From the NCBI RefSeq assembly GCF_028389875.1, contig NC_084665.1, forward strand, positions 5,105,001 to 5,169,000: DNA of 64,000 bases, in the 5' to 3' direction. This stretch comes from Rhea pennata. Taxonomy: Eukaryota; Chordata; Aves; Rheiformes; Rheidae. Made by a program: the position numbers and the translations under genes. The notes under the pieces are model-generated. The model ran no database searches. It saw nothing but the letters and a program-made list of their open reading frames with translations, and had not been told where the DNA came from. Below, one piece after another: positions 23,911 to 36,920 of this stretch. Within the stretch, counting starts at the first letter, position 1. Each line of letters opens with the position of its first letter.

Positions 23911-25408
23911 GGTTGTCTCTGCAGTGGGGCTTGAATACCTGCAGCAAGGGATACATGACATTTGCTGCCAGCGCTTCCTCCCGCTCTGACGTGCCTCCTC
24001 CAAAGCAAAGGCGCTCCACAGGTTTCGACTGCTGAAAAAATCGAGGGGAAAAATACAGTTAAAACATTGGGAAGAGCCAAGCAGAAAGGGAAAGTGTTTC
24101 CTCTGCTCCTTTTTGCCAGAATGTTGAGGAATGGTGGCAAGCATCAATGGGGTCACTAAGAAACTTGTTTTTAAGGTTTCTGGTTTTCAACTGTCTGTAC
24201 TTAAGATGCTGTGTATCAGTGCATGATGTCACCCTGAGACAGATGTGAGGGAATGAAGCTGCTTCAATTAATTGCTTGATACTCTTTGCTTTCTGCAGAG
24301 AAAAAATAAAGAAGGAGCCTGAATGCAAAGGAATCAGGGCTGCTTGGGGCTGGGTTGCTCAGGCTGCTTTTGGGGGCTCTTTCCACCTTTTTGGGCAAGC
24401 CAAATACTGTTACGGTCCGCAGACGCGGGGTAGGAAACTTCTGGGCTGCAGGATCGCAGTGTTAGCAGGGCTTGTTAGCAAGGCGCTCAAGCATTCCCGC
24501 CAAACGCCGGAGTAACGCGCTACACGTCCTATTGATTTAATCACAGCTATCACCGCTAGGAATTGGTGCTTTCATTAGACGAAGCACATCATTAGCAACA
24601 GGCATGTAGACGTTCGGCGAACTCAGGAGATGGCAGGGTACAAGTTGTTGCCCCTATCAAATTATAACTTACAGGCAAGACTGAACGGAGGAAGACCCTG
24701 CTGATACCACACTGCGGTAACCCAGCCCCGGGCCTGTTTGATCCGCAGATTCCCCGGGGGCTGATACCCACTGAAGGTTATGGTTAGGATATCAACCCCT
24801 TGGAGAACAGCACGGAAATACTTGATTAAAAGCAGTGCTGGATGCTGAGTACTCGTTCGTCTGCCCTAACGGCTCAAACAGACGGGACCGTCTCAGCGTT
24901 GCTGCGTTTTGTAGTAGAAGTGGAGAGGCGGATGTGTGTTGTGATCACCAAGAAATCCCGAGGGTTTGTCCAGTGTCCAAAGCATCCAGAGACCTACTCA
25001 AGATTGCTGGGGAAGCTGTGCGAAGTATGTGTGCAATCCTTGCTAGAGCATTAATCATTTAAATGTGACAGCGTGCCCAAATCCAACAGCACCTATCAAG
25101 TTTTATATGCAGGGAGAAAGGAAGCTTGCAGTGGCACTCACCGCTGCATTTCCTCTTAGCTCAAGATCATTTACATGTGTTAACTATGTCAGCTAATAAT
25201 TACACGGTTTAGCTGTATAATGTTAAGGAAGAGAAAGGGAGAGCAATGCCAGCTAAAGAGCTGTATCGAGTACCGCTCGCCAAAGAGGAAAACCCCATAA
25301 AAACTACCAGACTTATCATTGCCACTGGGGAAGAAGGCTTTTGGGGTGCAATAATAGATGGTTGCAAAGAGATCAAAGAAGGAAAGAAAGATCTATTTGC
25401 AATGAACC

Positions 25409-25411
<3 letters not shown>

Positions 25412-25447
<36 letters not shown>
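25412..25447 (+). repeat. Poly-A run of 36
   Basis: Uninterrupted A36. I see no polyadenylation signal just upstream and no flanking target-site duplication, so a retroposed tail is possible but unproven. Confidence 0.95.
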
Positions 25448-25452
<5 letters not shown>

Positions 25453-26222
25453 TCTTTGCAGCAGCCTATGTGAAGTTTCACTTTCCTGATCTTATGTGAA
25501 TGTTCTACATAGCCCACTGGACCAGTCACAAACATGACTAAGTCACACCTCTAAGATCAGGAGGCCCCTACTGCTTTACACCCGGGTAAGATCTGGTCCC
25601 AAGTACCACATAAGAGGCCACAAGTTTCACCCAATTTCTGGGTGCTCAGCACCTCCCAGGCAGGGTGTGTCCTCCAATGACGGAACCAAGAAAAATAAGC
25701 GCTCTCAAAATACGAGTAAAACATGCTTCTCATGCAAAATTGGCATTTGGCAGGGCAATGACTCACAGCGACTGAGGGCTTCGTGCATTCCTCTGCTGAA
25801 GCGTCCAGGATCTTTTTCAGGCTGGTGAATCACCAGCAAAGGACGTGCCGGCCGTGCCAGGCCACGGCGGGCCGTGCAGGAGGTGTATTGCAGGGTCTCT
25901 ACCTCAAAGAGCCTCACTTCCTATAGCATGGAAAAGTGGTGGTGATGAGCCCTTTCTTTCCACATTAGGTAGAATTAAGTGCCAGTTTTGTGATGGCAAC
26001 AAAACCTTCTCCCCAATTGGAAAGAATTCCCTTTGGGTAATTGCTCATGATAGAATTGTCGCTTCCCAGGCCTCCCTCATTTCCAAGCCCTCTGGTTGGT
26101 ATTTCCAGGTATTTCCTGGACCTGCCTAGTGCAATAACGTCGTTATGCTGCTGCCAGGGTTTGATCTGAGCTCACCTTAAACAGACCAGCCCAGAAAGCT
26201 CTGGGCAAATACGTGGGATGTG

Positions 26223-26251
26223 GGAGAGGACGCCGCGGCGGTGCCCTCTCC
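26223..26251. repeat. Imperfect hairpin
   Basis: GGAGAGG and CCTCTCC arms enclose a GC-rich centre containing GCCGCGGC, itself palindromic. Confidence 0.6.
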
Positions 26252-29200
26252 TACCACAGCGATGGGCACTGCCAACACCACTTGGGTGCTGGAGCAAGCG
26301 GCAGGGTAAGTCCTTCCCTGCGACTGCAGACCTCGAGCTGCACACGCTGGTTTTGCCACTCGCACTGCAAGCTCGGGCAAATGGTCTCATGCATTAACAT
26401 TTCTGCTCCTTCAGGCTCGAACGGGAGGTGAACATCGCTTGCCACATCCCGGCAGAGCCACGTGACGCAGCTGACAGAGGAGGAGCCCCCAACGGCTTTC
26501 CATGAGGATGATGGGTAGATACCTGCTCAGCATTTCCACTGGGGGAGAGAAGAGCCATTTGAAAGCAACACGGGGCCAGTCACGCAGATGAGAACGCAAA
26601 AACCTGCCTCAGCACGGCGGCCATGTGGTGTTCTTCAGCTGAGCAACACAGGCCAAAAAGGAGGGAAATCCAAACAGTGTCACTGCTTACCCGATAACCA
26701 GCACCACGGCTTAAACAAGTGTCTGATATTCCAAGGGGCTGATTTTTGGTGCCTTTGACAAGAACCTTACCACAATGAAGAGACCGAAGAGAGGGAAACC
26801 TCATCTTGCAGTCCCGGTTTCCACTCTGACGCATGAATTGTGGCAGTCCTGAGTTGGCACTCGTTATGCTTAGTTCTTCCAATACAGCGTTGATGGCAAC
26901 CTTCCTTGAAATGACTTCTGCGTAGCAATAGAAAAAACACACCTCATGGACTGTGCTTGTAAGGTTCTCATTCTCCTGCTGATGCAAAGTGCTCTGTGTT
27001 AGAGAGCAAGCTACGACAAACTCTGCAGCTGGACCCAGCTGTGATGTGAGGCACATTCTAGGTATGAGCTAGTAATGTCAGAAGAGTGGCTCCTACTTGA
27101 GTGGAAACGTGTATTTTTTTTAACATCTTCTAGTTGGAAAAGCAGGTAGCAAGTGCCTGGATGATAACTGATTGAATAACACTTCAGCTGTGGCTTCTGG
27201 GTTGACTCCCAATCTTCTAAACTTCCTTTATGATGCTCCCAGCATAAAACATAGAAAAATAGGAAAGAAAGAAGCATGAAAGAACACAGAGAATGAGAAA
27301 AGGTCTATTTTGCTTCAACTTCTGTCTTGCCAAATTCTTAAAAATCCAAATCTTGGACTATACCAGTGAGTGGGAGATCTTCAGACTCCAGAACAGGTCT
27401 AGTCAAGGACAGGATAGAACCAAGCATAAAACAGGATGAGGCTCCAGATCTAGGATTCCCCCGTTTGGGTTCTTTCACAATATTAACGTTTCTCACACAA
27501 TGAGGTCTTCTTCATTCAAGCTACTTGGGCTGCCTGGGCTCTCCCAGCCACCTCCGGAACACCCGGTCACCCTCAGGGATTTCCTATACCGCTGTTTTTA
27601 GAGTATAAGAGCTCTTTTAGGAAAAAGAGAACTCTTCAGACAGTTTGAATCAAAGAAAAACTGCTTTTGTCAGCATTACATCATCTGTGTCCAGCATGAG
27701 CTGGTCCAAATATGGATGTTTTCAATCAAGCTTTTCATTAAAATTTCTAGTCTCTGGTTTGAGAGAAGAAGGATTCAGTATACTTTCTAAGAAAATGTGC
27801 AATTATGCAAGAAATTTGTATTTTTCCACTACCTTTCATGCAAACCAACTCTAATCCAAAACTGATCCACGCTCATAGAAATTCTTTGGTTTATGTGGAT
27901 ATTTCAAGTTTTTGTCAGGCTACTTCTGATAGTTTATTTAAGGTGCTATTGGCAGGAGTGAGGCATTTCTGGGCACTTTTGTAAAGCTTCTAAAGTTTTT
28001 GCTTTTATTTTAGAAGTGTTTGTGTGCCCAACGTCTGACAGTTTGTTTCCAGCTATATTGGCTTGTCCAATAAAATATATTAATTTTCCCTACAGCCTTG
28101 ATACATTTCAGTGATGCTCAGAAGAATAAAGCGCTGCCATTCGCACTTCAAAGCCTCTCACTTAGGTCCTGTGCCAAGTGCTCTGCTTGATATGTGAAAA
28201 CCCTGCCGTCCTGAGATTTAAAGAGGAGAGATGAGGGGGAATAACGTGTTATCAAACTTTAATTCTCATGGGACAGATTCAGGGCAACCTCCCAGCAGTT
28301 TCAGCCTGGCGCAAAACCACAGCCTCGCTGTTTCTCATGTCCCATCCAAACATTTTCAAGAGTCATCTCTGCAAAACCATGGGGCCAAGAAGACCATATT
28401 TTCTGCAGACCTGGTGGCTCAGTTTCACCAGAGCAAACTATCTAGTGACCCAAAAGCCATTTTCTTTTGCCATTCTGAAGTGAGCTGACCCAGTGCAGGG
28501 CACCAGAGAGGGGGCAGCTTCCTTGAAGAGAAACACTTCACCTTCTCCAGGGATCCTTGATGAAGTTGCTATGTCATGGCATATCCCAAACTGTAAGCCC
28601 TTTTGGAAAATCTTCCCTAGTAGCATTCAAAGCTCCTTAGCCCACAGAAAGACATTCTGCAAAGTCTTCTCTGGCAAGACTTCTCTGGGGTCTTTTCAGG
28701 AGCTCCTGGTTTAGAGAGAAGAGGTGTGAGCATTTCACTGAGGTGTTGTGTCCTGCCAAATACATGAAAATCAAAGCAAGCCACTAAGTAGCCGTGCATC
28801 CGTCAGGGCCAGGGACTGCCGTGCAGACAGCTATCCGCTGTTTGTTCGGCCTGGCCATAGACTCCAATAGACAAAAATGTTCTAGTGCAGACAGAGAATG
28901 GCACAAAGGAGCTAATCGAACCCAATCATGTGTTTTTGCAGATAAATTCACAAAATGGGGGAACCTCAGGTATTTCTCGGGGTATTTGCTGGTCCTAAAG
29001 CTGTAAGCATACAGCATGTCCTCATGGGTCACGTTTCACAAGTGCTTTCTCCACCCACTTCCTCGCTCCCCGGAGGAACCTTCCCGGAGCCAGGGTGGGA
29101 GCCACGGCACTCCCAGCCGTGTCGCCCGCCTCCCTCCTCCCTAGCTCTGTGCAGGGCCCTGAGGTCCTCTTGTGTTTGAGATCTTCCTTTTGATCTCAGC

Positions 29201-30396
29201 GTTAGCCTTGGGAAGAGTAAACTGTTGGCAGCCTGGCTGGAGCCGGGCAGAAGTTCCTCCCCAATAAACATCTTGGCCTTTGTTTCGGGCTAGGCTGTTA
29301 TCTGGGACATTGTTTTACCTTTCCTGCTCGGCTCCTGCAACAGCCCCTCTCGGCCCAGCAGCAGCCCAGCCCCACGGAAACCTGCCCCAGCTTTCCAAAC
29401 GCTCATACCAGCAGCTCCCCATTTGCAGGATCCGTATTTCCCAGTCCTTTGCACACATGCCTGGGATTCACTGTGGCTTCCCAGCATCCTGGGTGAAATA
29501 ACGCTCTCCTGGCTGGCTTCTGGGCACCCCTCCTGTGCATGGGGCATCTTGGAAAGGAGAGAAGGAGCAGCAGATGGACCCATGGCAGGTGCCTCCTGGC
29601 GTGTCCCAGGGCTGCGTGGGCAAATGGGCTGCTGGTGGCCAGCCCCACAAGTCCTCTGTACAGCTGCACCAACGTTGGCAGTTGCATCCTCTCTCTCCTC
29701 AGCAGCTTGCTGGACCCATCCCTGCAGGAGTATTAGGGGGTGGCCAGGCCGTTAGGATGGAGCTAGCGGCTTGCACTGTCTTTCCACAGGGCTCCGCTCA
29801 AATCTACCATTCTGGCAGTTTGGGGAAAATCCAGATTTCCACCAAAAAGACCACGATCTGTTCTGATTGGATGCAAAGGTCGCCCCAAGCATGCAGACAG
29901 CCTGGGCCAGTGGTTACCAAGGAGGTGGGAATGGCCCCTTTTATCTCAGCAAATTAATTCTGAAGGCGGAAAGAGGTGACAGATCTGAGAGCAGCTGAGT
30001 TTATCGCAGCTTTTAATGTAGAAGAAACAACTCGCTAATGTGTGTGCTGAGCAGATGGATGTCACAGAAGCCAGTGTTTTGGGAAGCATTCCCAATTTTT
30101 CCAGACTTCTCTTCTTAAGACCTTCCTATTACTTATGTTTAATCCCCTCCAAATCAGCAAGAGCAGAAGTGAGCCAGTGGTGGAGCCACCAGAAGAAGCT
30201 CAGAGGGACTGTCTGGAGCCTACTGAGCCTGTGGGAGCCCACCGAGCCTGCGGGAGAGGATGGGGAGCCCACGAGGCTGGTGCAGCCACTGCCTGGGGAG
30301 CTCCACTGTGGACGATCCTCTCCCACCAGCCGAGGATTTGCTTCTGGAGCTGCTGTCCCTGCACTCCCTAAACACCAGGCAAATCTCTTCTTAGAG

Positions 30397-30413
30397 GATC
30401 TTCTTAGAAGATC
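30397..30413. repeat. Short perfect inverted repeat
   Basis: GATCTTCT and AGAAGATC separated by one T. Confidence 0.85.
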
Positions 30414-32952
30414 TCACTTATGAAGGTAATAAACTGGCCTCTGAAGATAATTCAGAGGCTAAATTTGTGAAAGCCTCTAAAGCATTTTTCATTCCTTGAG
30501 TGGAGTATAAAGAGCACTACTACTTTTTCCATCTTATTTTTCACGCCCTTTGCTTGTGTTTACCTTGTTTTCCAAAATATCCAACCCTACAGGAAGGTTA
30601 TCAAGAGCCTGGTTTTCACCCTAAGATGACAAACGGACGCCAGTGGGCACACAAGTCAGATCCTGCTGCTTGGCTGCTCGCAGAGAGAGCTACTTGCTGA
30701 TGAGCAGAGCACGAGGAAGAGGGTTTTATTGCCAAGCAGTCTTTCATTCTTGAAATCCTCTACCCCAGCACTCTGAAATATCAAGCAATAAACGCTAATT
30801 TCAGTGATTCCCACAGCCACACTCACAGGGCTTCTACACAGCATTTGCCCAAACCATTTCAGCCAAAAATCGTTGTAATACTTTTTCTTTGTAAATATTT
30901 GAAAGAGCGATTGCGATGTGCCACCTGCCTCTCCACATAATGTTCCTGTCCTATTCTTTCACTGGCAGCTACAGAAACCAAATGCCAAGGTGCGGAAGAT
31001 AATTTCCCCATGGCAAGGAACATCTGGCCCTTTGGCACACTCGGCAGACCATTGTGCCCACTGACAGCTTTGGAGCTGCTTGTGCTTGTACAGTAAGGTT
31101 GTATGTGAGCCAGCAGTGAAGTCTTGCTCTTCCAGACACCTTCTGTCTTCAGGTGACTTTTAAACACAGAGGATTTGTTGCTTTGCCCAACAGTTCTGGT
31201 TCCTTGAAAGCTCCTTGTCTTATCTGCGCTGTCCTTGTTCCTCAGCCAGAGTTTTCTGCAAGGTCCAGACCTAATCGCACTCCCAGTATCTACTGCACCA
31301 TCTTCGTTCCATGTAAAAGATTTGTATTTTGTACCACACCAAGATTTGCCGGCCCCATTTCCCCCTGCAAATCCTCGTGGGGTATTAATGGAAACTGCGT
31401 TCTTCGCCTCACCTCTGGCCTGTGTTTATCTTGCTCATCTTGAAGTGTTTCTCTGAACAACCTAAAGGAGGAGTTCTGTCATCCTACGTTCCCGCTGTGG
31501 GCAATGGCCCAGGAGAGGAAATTTCTCTCAAGAGGAGTTGTCACTAGGGGGAATTATATTCTGTAGGGTCTTCTTCCTGTTGAGTCTAGACCAAGCCTAG
31601 AAGGACCACAGACCTGTTGGAGACAGACTGGCCTTTAGCTCATTTGTATTCCACATGTAGCATGATAACACCAGGGAGGAGTTGCCCAGATCTCTGCCAG
31701 ATGCTGGCAAAAAAAAAATGAATAAAATATATTCCAATCAAGTGAAACACAAAACAGAGCAAAAAGGCAAAGAATCTCATGATCTAAACAGATCTGTGGG
31801 ATAAGGGGTCTTCTGTTGTGTCCCTGCGGGTGGCACCTCTCTACCCACACGGGGTTTGGGCCTTCCTTGGTACCTGTGCATGGTGTGAAATCCCTCTGCA
31901 AAACGGCCGCTGCTGAAATCTGAGCCTGGGGTAAGCTGGACTGCCGGGCCCCAATCCCAAAGGATGTTGTGGAATATCTGCTTGGGGGACGCGTCACCAG
32001 TATGAAATTCAGCTCACTTTGGTGGTGCGTGCGGGATGTGGCCTGAGTGTAGGTGGCTGCGTGAGGTGCAACGCAGTGAACAACATAAGCTTCCACTCAC
32101 GTTATTTTTTGGCTGGTGAAAAATATGCCTTCTGCCTTATATCAAATGCACTGAAATGCAGAGGCATGACATTAAATAATTTCCTCCTCTTTCTTTTTTT
32201 TTTTAATAGCCAGCAGGTTTTTTCATATATTAACATTTGCTCTAGTGGAGTGGTGAATTATTGTGGTAGGACTGAACTACTGTGGCTTGAGCAGCTTTGC
32301 AAAAATAGTTGTTTTATATTAGACAAACATGGAGTTTTGGTTAGTCTGAGGTAGCAGCAAATGAGGCAGAAATAAAAACCTTGGAAAGTTAAGAGACTGC
32401 TCTCTCTGTTGGGTTTGTTGCTTAAGCAGGAGCCTTCTTGACTTGCTAAGAAGTTTTCTCTCTGTTGAGGAGGGTTTGAGGAGTGTGAGCATCCAGCCAG
32501 AAGCCACCCAAGCACCACGGAGACCCTGATGCCGGGTTTCTCCGGCGAGGCTTTCATTTCGGCAGCTCCGGGCGAGCGAGCCGCTGCAGAGCCCTGCCGG
32601 AGCCGCTCCGGAGAACGGGCTCGCGCAAAGCTAGGTGTGGGATAACTTCCCCTCATGAAATGGCCGCTGGTTAAGTGACTTTCAGAGTGGAAAAACTTTA
32701 CTAAGAGGTGCATTGTGCTGCCTAAAAATAACTCCCTCTTCTTTCTCCAAACCACATCCCTCTGGAGAGCTCCAGGATTTAAGCGAGTTTGGATGCAAAG
32801 AGGAATCCTAATCAGTGAGACATTTCGATTTGGCCGCAGCACTCTCTTAAGGCCCTGAGAAGCATATGCAGATCCAACCAGAGAGCTTGGCCTTCGCCCA
32901 TGCCTGCACGCCGCCGCGGCGCATTTGCTGTTGCAGTGGTTTCGGTTAATTG

Positions 32953-32973
32953 AAGCGATCGCTTGCATGCAAG
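32953..32973. promoter_or_regulatory. Two overlapping 12-bp palindromes
   Basis: AAGCGATCGCTT (32953-32964) and CTTGCATGCAAG (32962-32973) are each perfect palindromes sharing three bases. They end 29 bp before the TATA-like box. Confidence 0.7.
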
Positions 32974-33002
32974 GGAATAAATTAAAATCCCATGGACCGC
33001 AC

Positions 33003-33011
33003 TATATAAAG
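33003..33011 (+). promoter_or_regulatory. TATA-like box
   Basis: TATATAAAG with GC-rich flanks, followed downstream by CpG-rich sequence. If used, transcription would begin near 33030-33035 rightwards. No transcript is known from the sequence alone. Confidence 0.3.
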
Positions 33012-33739
33012 AAGCTCGGGGCTAGGTGGACACAAGGCCAGAGGTATCACTTGCCACCCTGTCTTCCACCTGGGGGAGAAGATCCCCTCCAGGCACGGAT
33101 TTTGCCTTTGCAAGACCGTTCACCGGGAGGAAAGAGGCTGGCTGGGCCGCGGGGCCCTCCCGGGCGCTGCCGGCAGCTCCCTCGGGGAAGGGGAGCACGA
33201 GCGGTGGCACGGCACCTGGTCTCCGAGCTCGCCTCTCGCCGGCGGGGCCTGCCCGTCTGCCAGCCTGGCACGAGCCAGATCTGTGCTCACGCCCGCTTTT
33301 GTGGACGATAAAAAAAAAAATGCAAAGAAACCTGCCACTGGGCACATTCCCCAAGGCTGGTGCACTCTGCCGGAGCGGGCAGCTCGAGCGCTGGGAACAG
33401 AAAAGAAGCGAGAAGCACCTCTGTCCCCTCCGAGCGGCTTGATTTCTTTAAATTTAAGATGCTGCTGGTCACCCTTGCTCCAAAAGTACGCAAAGCTGCT
33501 GCGTAACTATTTTCCAAATAATTAATCTTTCCAGTGGAATAACTCAGAGCCCCACGCTTCCTGTTCTGCTGTACAGCTGCAATTTGTAACCAGAGATCCC
33601 GCGCGGCGCCGCACGGGCCGAGGGCCAAGGACATGGCGCTTTACCTACACAAGGGCCCTACATAAATAATCCTTAACCACAGGTTAAACAGTCAGGCGCT
33701 GTTCGGTTCACGGGAAAGGACGGGGAAACAAAAGCTTTT

Positions 33740-33773
33740 CTTGCTGTTGTTGTTGTTGTTGTTGCTGTTGTTG
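33740..33773 (+). repeat. TTG/CTG trinucleotide repeat
   Basis: A run of TTG or TGT units with CTG interruptions at each end. Confidence 0.85.
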
Positions 33774-34129
33774 AGCAGTTTGGCGTTAAAACGCCGGCGG
33801 ACAGCTTGTGCCGTTTGGCGTGGTGAGCGTGGGCGGCTGGGAGCGCTGCTTTCCCGTGCAGCCGGATTCGCGCAGCGGGGAGACGCGCGCTGCCCTGCCA
33901 CCAAAAACGGACGGGGGGCTTCACCCCTGTTTCAAACTCCTATTTCGTCTGCCATCGAGGTTACAGCCCGGGCGTACCCTCGCTGAGCACTGCCGGCGGG
34001 TTGCAGGGCGCAGGTGCTGCTGGCCCGAGCCGAGGGTCTCATCCCCACAGCTCCTTCCCACCTGGAGGTGCACGGAGGGGCTCAGCGGGAGACTGCCCAG
34101 GCTGGGAAGGTCCCAAAGAGCTTAAGCCA

Positions 34130-35080
34130 ATTCGCGCTGTAGAGGTGGTCACAACATGCATCCCTCCTGCCCTGCGTTATTCAATCTCCCCATGCTTTGC
34201 TGGCTCCAGAGTGCGGCTGGTTGAATGCAAAATGCAAGAAAAAGCATCTTTTTTTTCAACAAAAACTCACATTTTCATACTACCCCTTGAATTTAAGGAA
34301 AGTGTTCTTGTTTTCTATGAAGCTTTTCTCAAAACGAGTTGTCTTTTCTTCTTTTTTATTTTTTTTTTTTAATTTAACATTTTTCTTCCTCTTCCAGCAA
34401 ACAAAACTGAAGAGAAGAAGAGAGGGGGAAGAGAGGGTGAAGTAACAGAAACCAAAATGCTTGAAGAAGCCCTTAGCGAACATTTTTCATTTCAAACCAA
34501 AGCAGGCACAGAGTAAGACACTGGACCAGCACGAAATTCTTACTTCTTGATATTTGATCTTGGCTTTTTTCTTCCCGTGAGCCAGCTTTTTTGATGGGAG
34601 CCATCCCGAGAAGCCTGGCAGCAGGCGGCCACGTGTGACCTCGGTGGGTATTAGACACCACAGAATCTCTCCCAGCAAGTTGTGCTGGGATTACTCCACC
34701 TCCGGGAAAAAAAATCCCATTGGCTCTTGCATATCAGTAGGCTCTAAAGAGACACAAATCCCGGGAAAATTTGGCAGTATTTGTTCCGTGGCACACAGAA
34801 ATAGACATATTTTTTTCTCACTCGGTAGTTTTTCCCAAATCTGGAGAAAAACAGAACCCAGGGAGCTGTTTGCTTCCGAGCAGAGAGGGGCAGGCAAGGG
34901 ATGGAGGATGCTGTACTGCTCAGGAAAAGCGATTTTTTGAAATATGTGCATAATCCTCCCGCTTTTGGTTCAGAAAGGTAGATCCCAGTTTGCAGCAAGC
35001 CTTTGCTAGCATCGAGCTTGACGTTGAAGACTTTTTTTTTTTTTTGATCCTTCTTGTTTTCCTTTTAAGTCAGAGGTCTC
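34130..35080. other. Intergenic, nothing recognised
   Basis: Pyrimidine-rich, T-rich stretches (about 34340-34400) and ordinary sequence. No supported gene. Confidence 0.6.
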
Positions 35081-35921
35081 CTTTGCCCTGGCGTAAAGGC
35101 ACGCACGCTCGCGCTGAGCACGCAGGTATCGGGACGACCAGGCGTTCAGGGCCTGCGACGCCGCGGCTGCATCCAGCGCTGCTAAAAACGGCACCAGGCC
35201 GAGGTTTCCCTCCGTGGGTGCCTCTCCGGGAACAGCGGTCCGGCGAGACCCCCCAAAACGCGCCATGCCGTGGGGCGGGCGAGGTGGCAGGGGCCGCCCC
35301 GAGCCAATCCGGGATCCGGGGAGGGCATCAAAGGGCTTCGACTCTGCGTTTAATGGATCGGGTTTTGTACACGTGGCCACAGGCACCGGGAGTTTGCCCG
35401 CAGGTCACTCTGCTTCTTTCCGACAGTGTGATTTCTGCAACACTTCAGAATGAAAATTTTCTTTTGGAAGACGGTTGAAAACCGATGAGCCTGGGCCAGC
35501 CTGGGCCCCTCTATTTTTGGTGGCACCGCAGGCCACGGAAGCCAGTGCCTGGTGCGGAGACCACGCTGACTGTGCCCGAGGCAATAGCCAGCAAATCACA
35601 TCCTGCTTTACAGAAGCTTCCAGCCAGCAATGAGGGGATAAAAGCCAGACGAGAAGTGACTGCCCCACAGAGCTGAACCGAAGCTAGCGAAAGCTCTAAG
35701 GAAAGAAGGAACGGAGGGAAGAAAAGCGAAGAGAGGGACAGAGGCGCAGCGGAGGCCCCGATACCCCGAGCCCTTACGCGTACACCAGGCGGAGGAGGCT
35801 TCAGCGCTCGGGGACCTGAAATAGCGAGGCGAAGGGGAGCGCGTGCCGCGGAAGCAAAAAGCAAGAGGAAAATGAAACTGCAAGATGTCAAAGAGCGGCT
35901 GAACGGCAGTCGAAGCAGTCT

Positions 35922-35944
35922 CCCCCCCCCCCCCCCCCCCCCCC
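35922..35944 (+). repeat. Poly-C run of 23
   Basis: Uninterrupted C23, preceded by AGTCT and followed by AAAG. G23 on the minus strand can form G-quadruplexes. Confidence 0.95.
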
Positions 35945-36300
35945 AAAGAAAAAGCCGGGTGGCAGCAGCAGCCTTGCCGGCACTAGTGGCGTGGGGTGGT
36001 GGTGACAAGGGCGCGAAATGGGGATGAGAAATCCCCTCTCACACGCCCCAGACTTTAGCCTCCAGTGGCCTTCAAGAGCAGTACCTAAAGCCGCGGCGAG
36101 GGGAGCCCGCGGAGTCCCGCTGCCTGACGGCACAGTGAATCACTCTCGCAGCACTTCCTCCCCCTCCTCCTCTTCATCGCCCACACGGGGAGGAGGAGGA
36201 GGAGGCGGCAGCGGACGGCACCCGGATGGATGGGGCAACCACGCCGCCAGCCAGCGGCAGCTGCACTCAGGGCACTGGCCTCCTGCGCCCGCCGAGCAGC

Positions 36301-36911
36301 CCTGGCTCCACGCGCCCTCGCGGCTCCTGCCGTCCCGCTCCCCGGCTCCGCACACCCTCGCTGCTCCCGCTGTCCCGCTCCCCGGCTCCGCGCGCCCTCG
36401 CGGCTCCCGCCGTCCCGCTCCATGGCTCCAGGAGCCCTCGCGGCTCCTGCCGTCCCGCTCCCCGGCTCCGCGCGCCCTCGCGGCTCCCGCCGTCCCGCTC
36501 CCCCGCTCCGCGCGCCCTCGCAGCTCCCGCCGTCCCGCTCCCCGGCTCCGCGCGCCCTCGCGGCTCCCGCCGTCCCGCTCCATGGCTCCAGGAGCCCTCG
36601 CGGCTCCTGCCGTCCCGCTCCCCGGCTCCGCGCGCCCTCGCGGCTCCTGCCGTCCCGCTCCCCGGCTCCGCGGGCCCTCGCGGCTCCCGCCGTCCCGCTC
36701 CCCGGCTCCGGGTGCCCTCGCGGCTCCCGCCGTCCCGCTCCTCGGCTCCGGGTGCCCTCGCGGCTCCCGCCGTCCCTCTCCCCGGCTCCGGGTGCCCTCG
36801 CGGCTCCCGCCGTCCCACTCCATGGCTCCAGGTGCCCTCGCGGCTCCCGCCGTCCCGCTCCCCGGCTCCGGGTGCCCTCGCGGCTCACGCCGTCCCACTC
36901 CTCGGCTCCCG
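36301..36911. repeat. 40-bp GC-rich minisatellite, 14 full units
   Basis: Fourteen full 40-base units (36321-36880) with a half unit on the left (36301-36320) and a degenerate one on the right (36881-36911). Units begin CGGCTCC[CT]GC and end CCCTCG; the four bases before the end vary. CGCG dominates the left units (36361-36660, with GGAG at 36435-36438 and 36595-36598) and GGTG the right units (36681-36880). The pair 36401-36480 is identical to 36561-36640, indicating a 160-bp (four-unit) duplication. Since 40 is not a multiple of three and stop codons are rare, several frames stay open on both strands; the resulting Ser/Arg/Pro-rich or Gly/Arg-rich translations are not genes. Confidence 0.97.
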
Positions 36912-36920
36912 CATGAATGT

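Larger units (their letters stand above)
23910..32480. other. Intergenic, no gene recognised
   Basis: Mostly mixed to AT-rich sequence. Notable only for a poly-A run at 25412-25447, an imperfect hairpin at 26223-26251 and an 8-bp inverted repeat at 30397-30413. Translations of open frames do not resemble known proteins. Confidence 0.6.
32490..34130. other. CpG-rich patch with promoter-like start
   Basis: CpG-rich segments at about 32490-32650, 33020-33300 and 33590-34120. Just before the second lies a strong TATA-like box preceded by two palindromes. No protein family recognised in the open frames. Confidence 0.45.
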
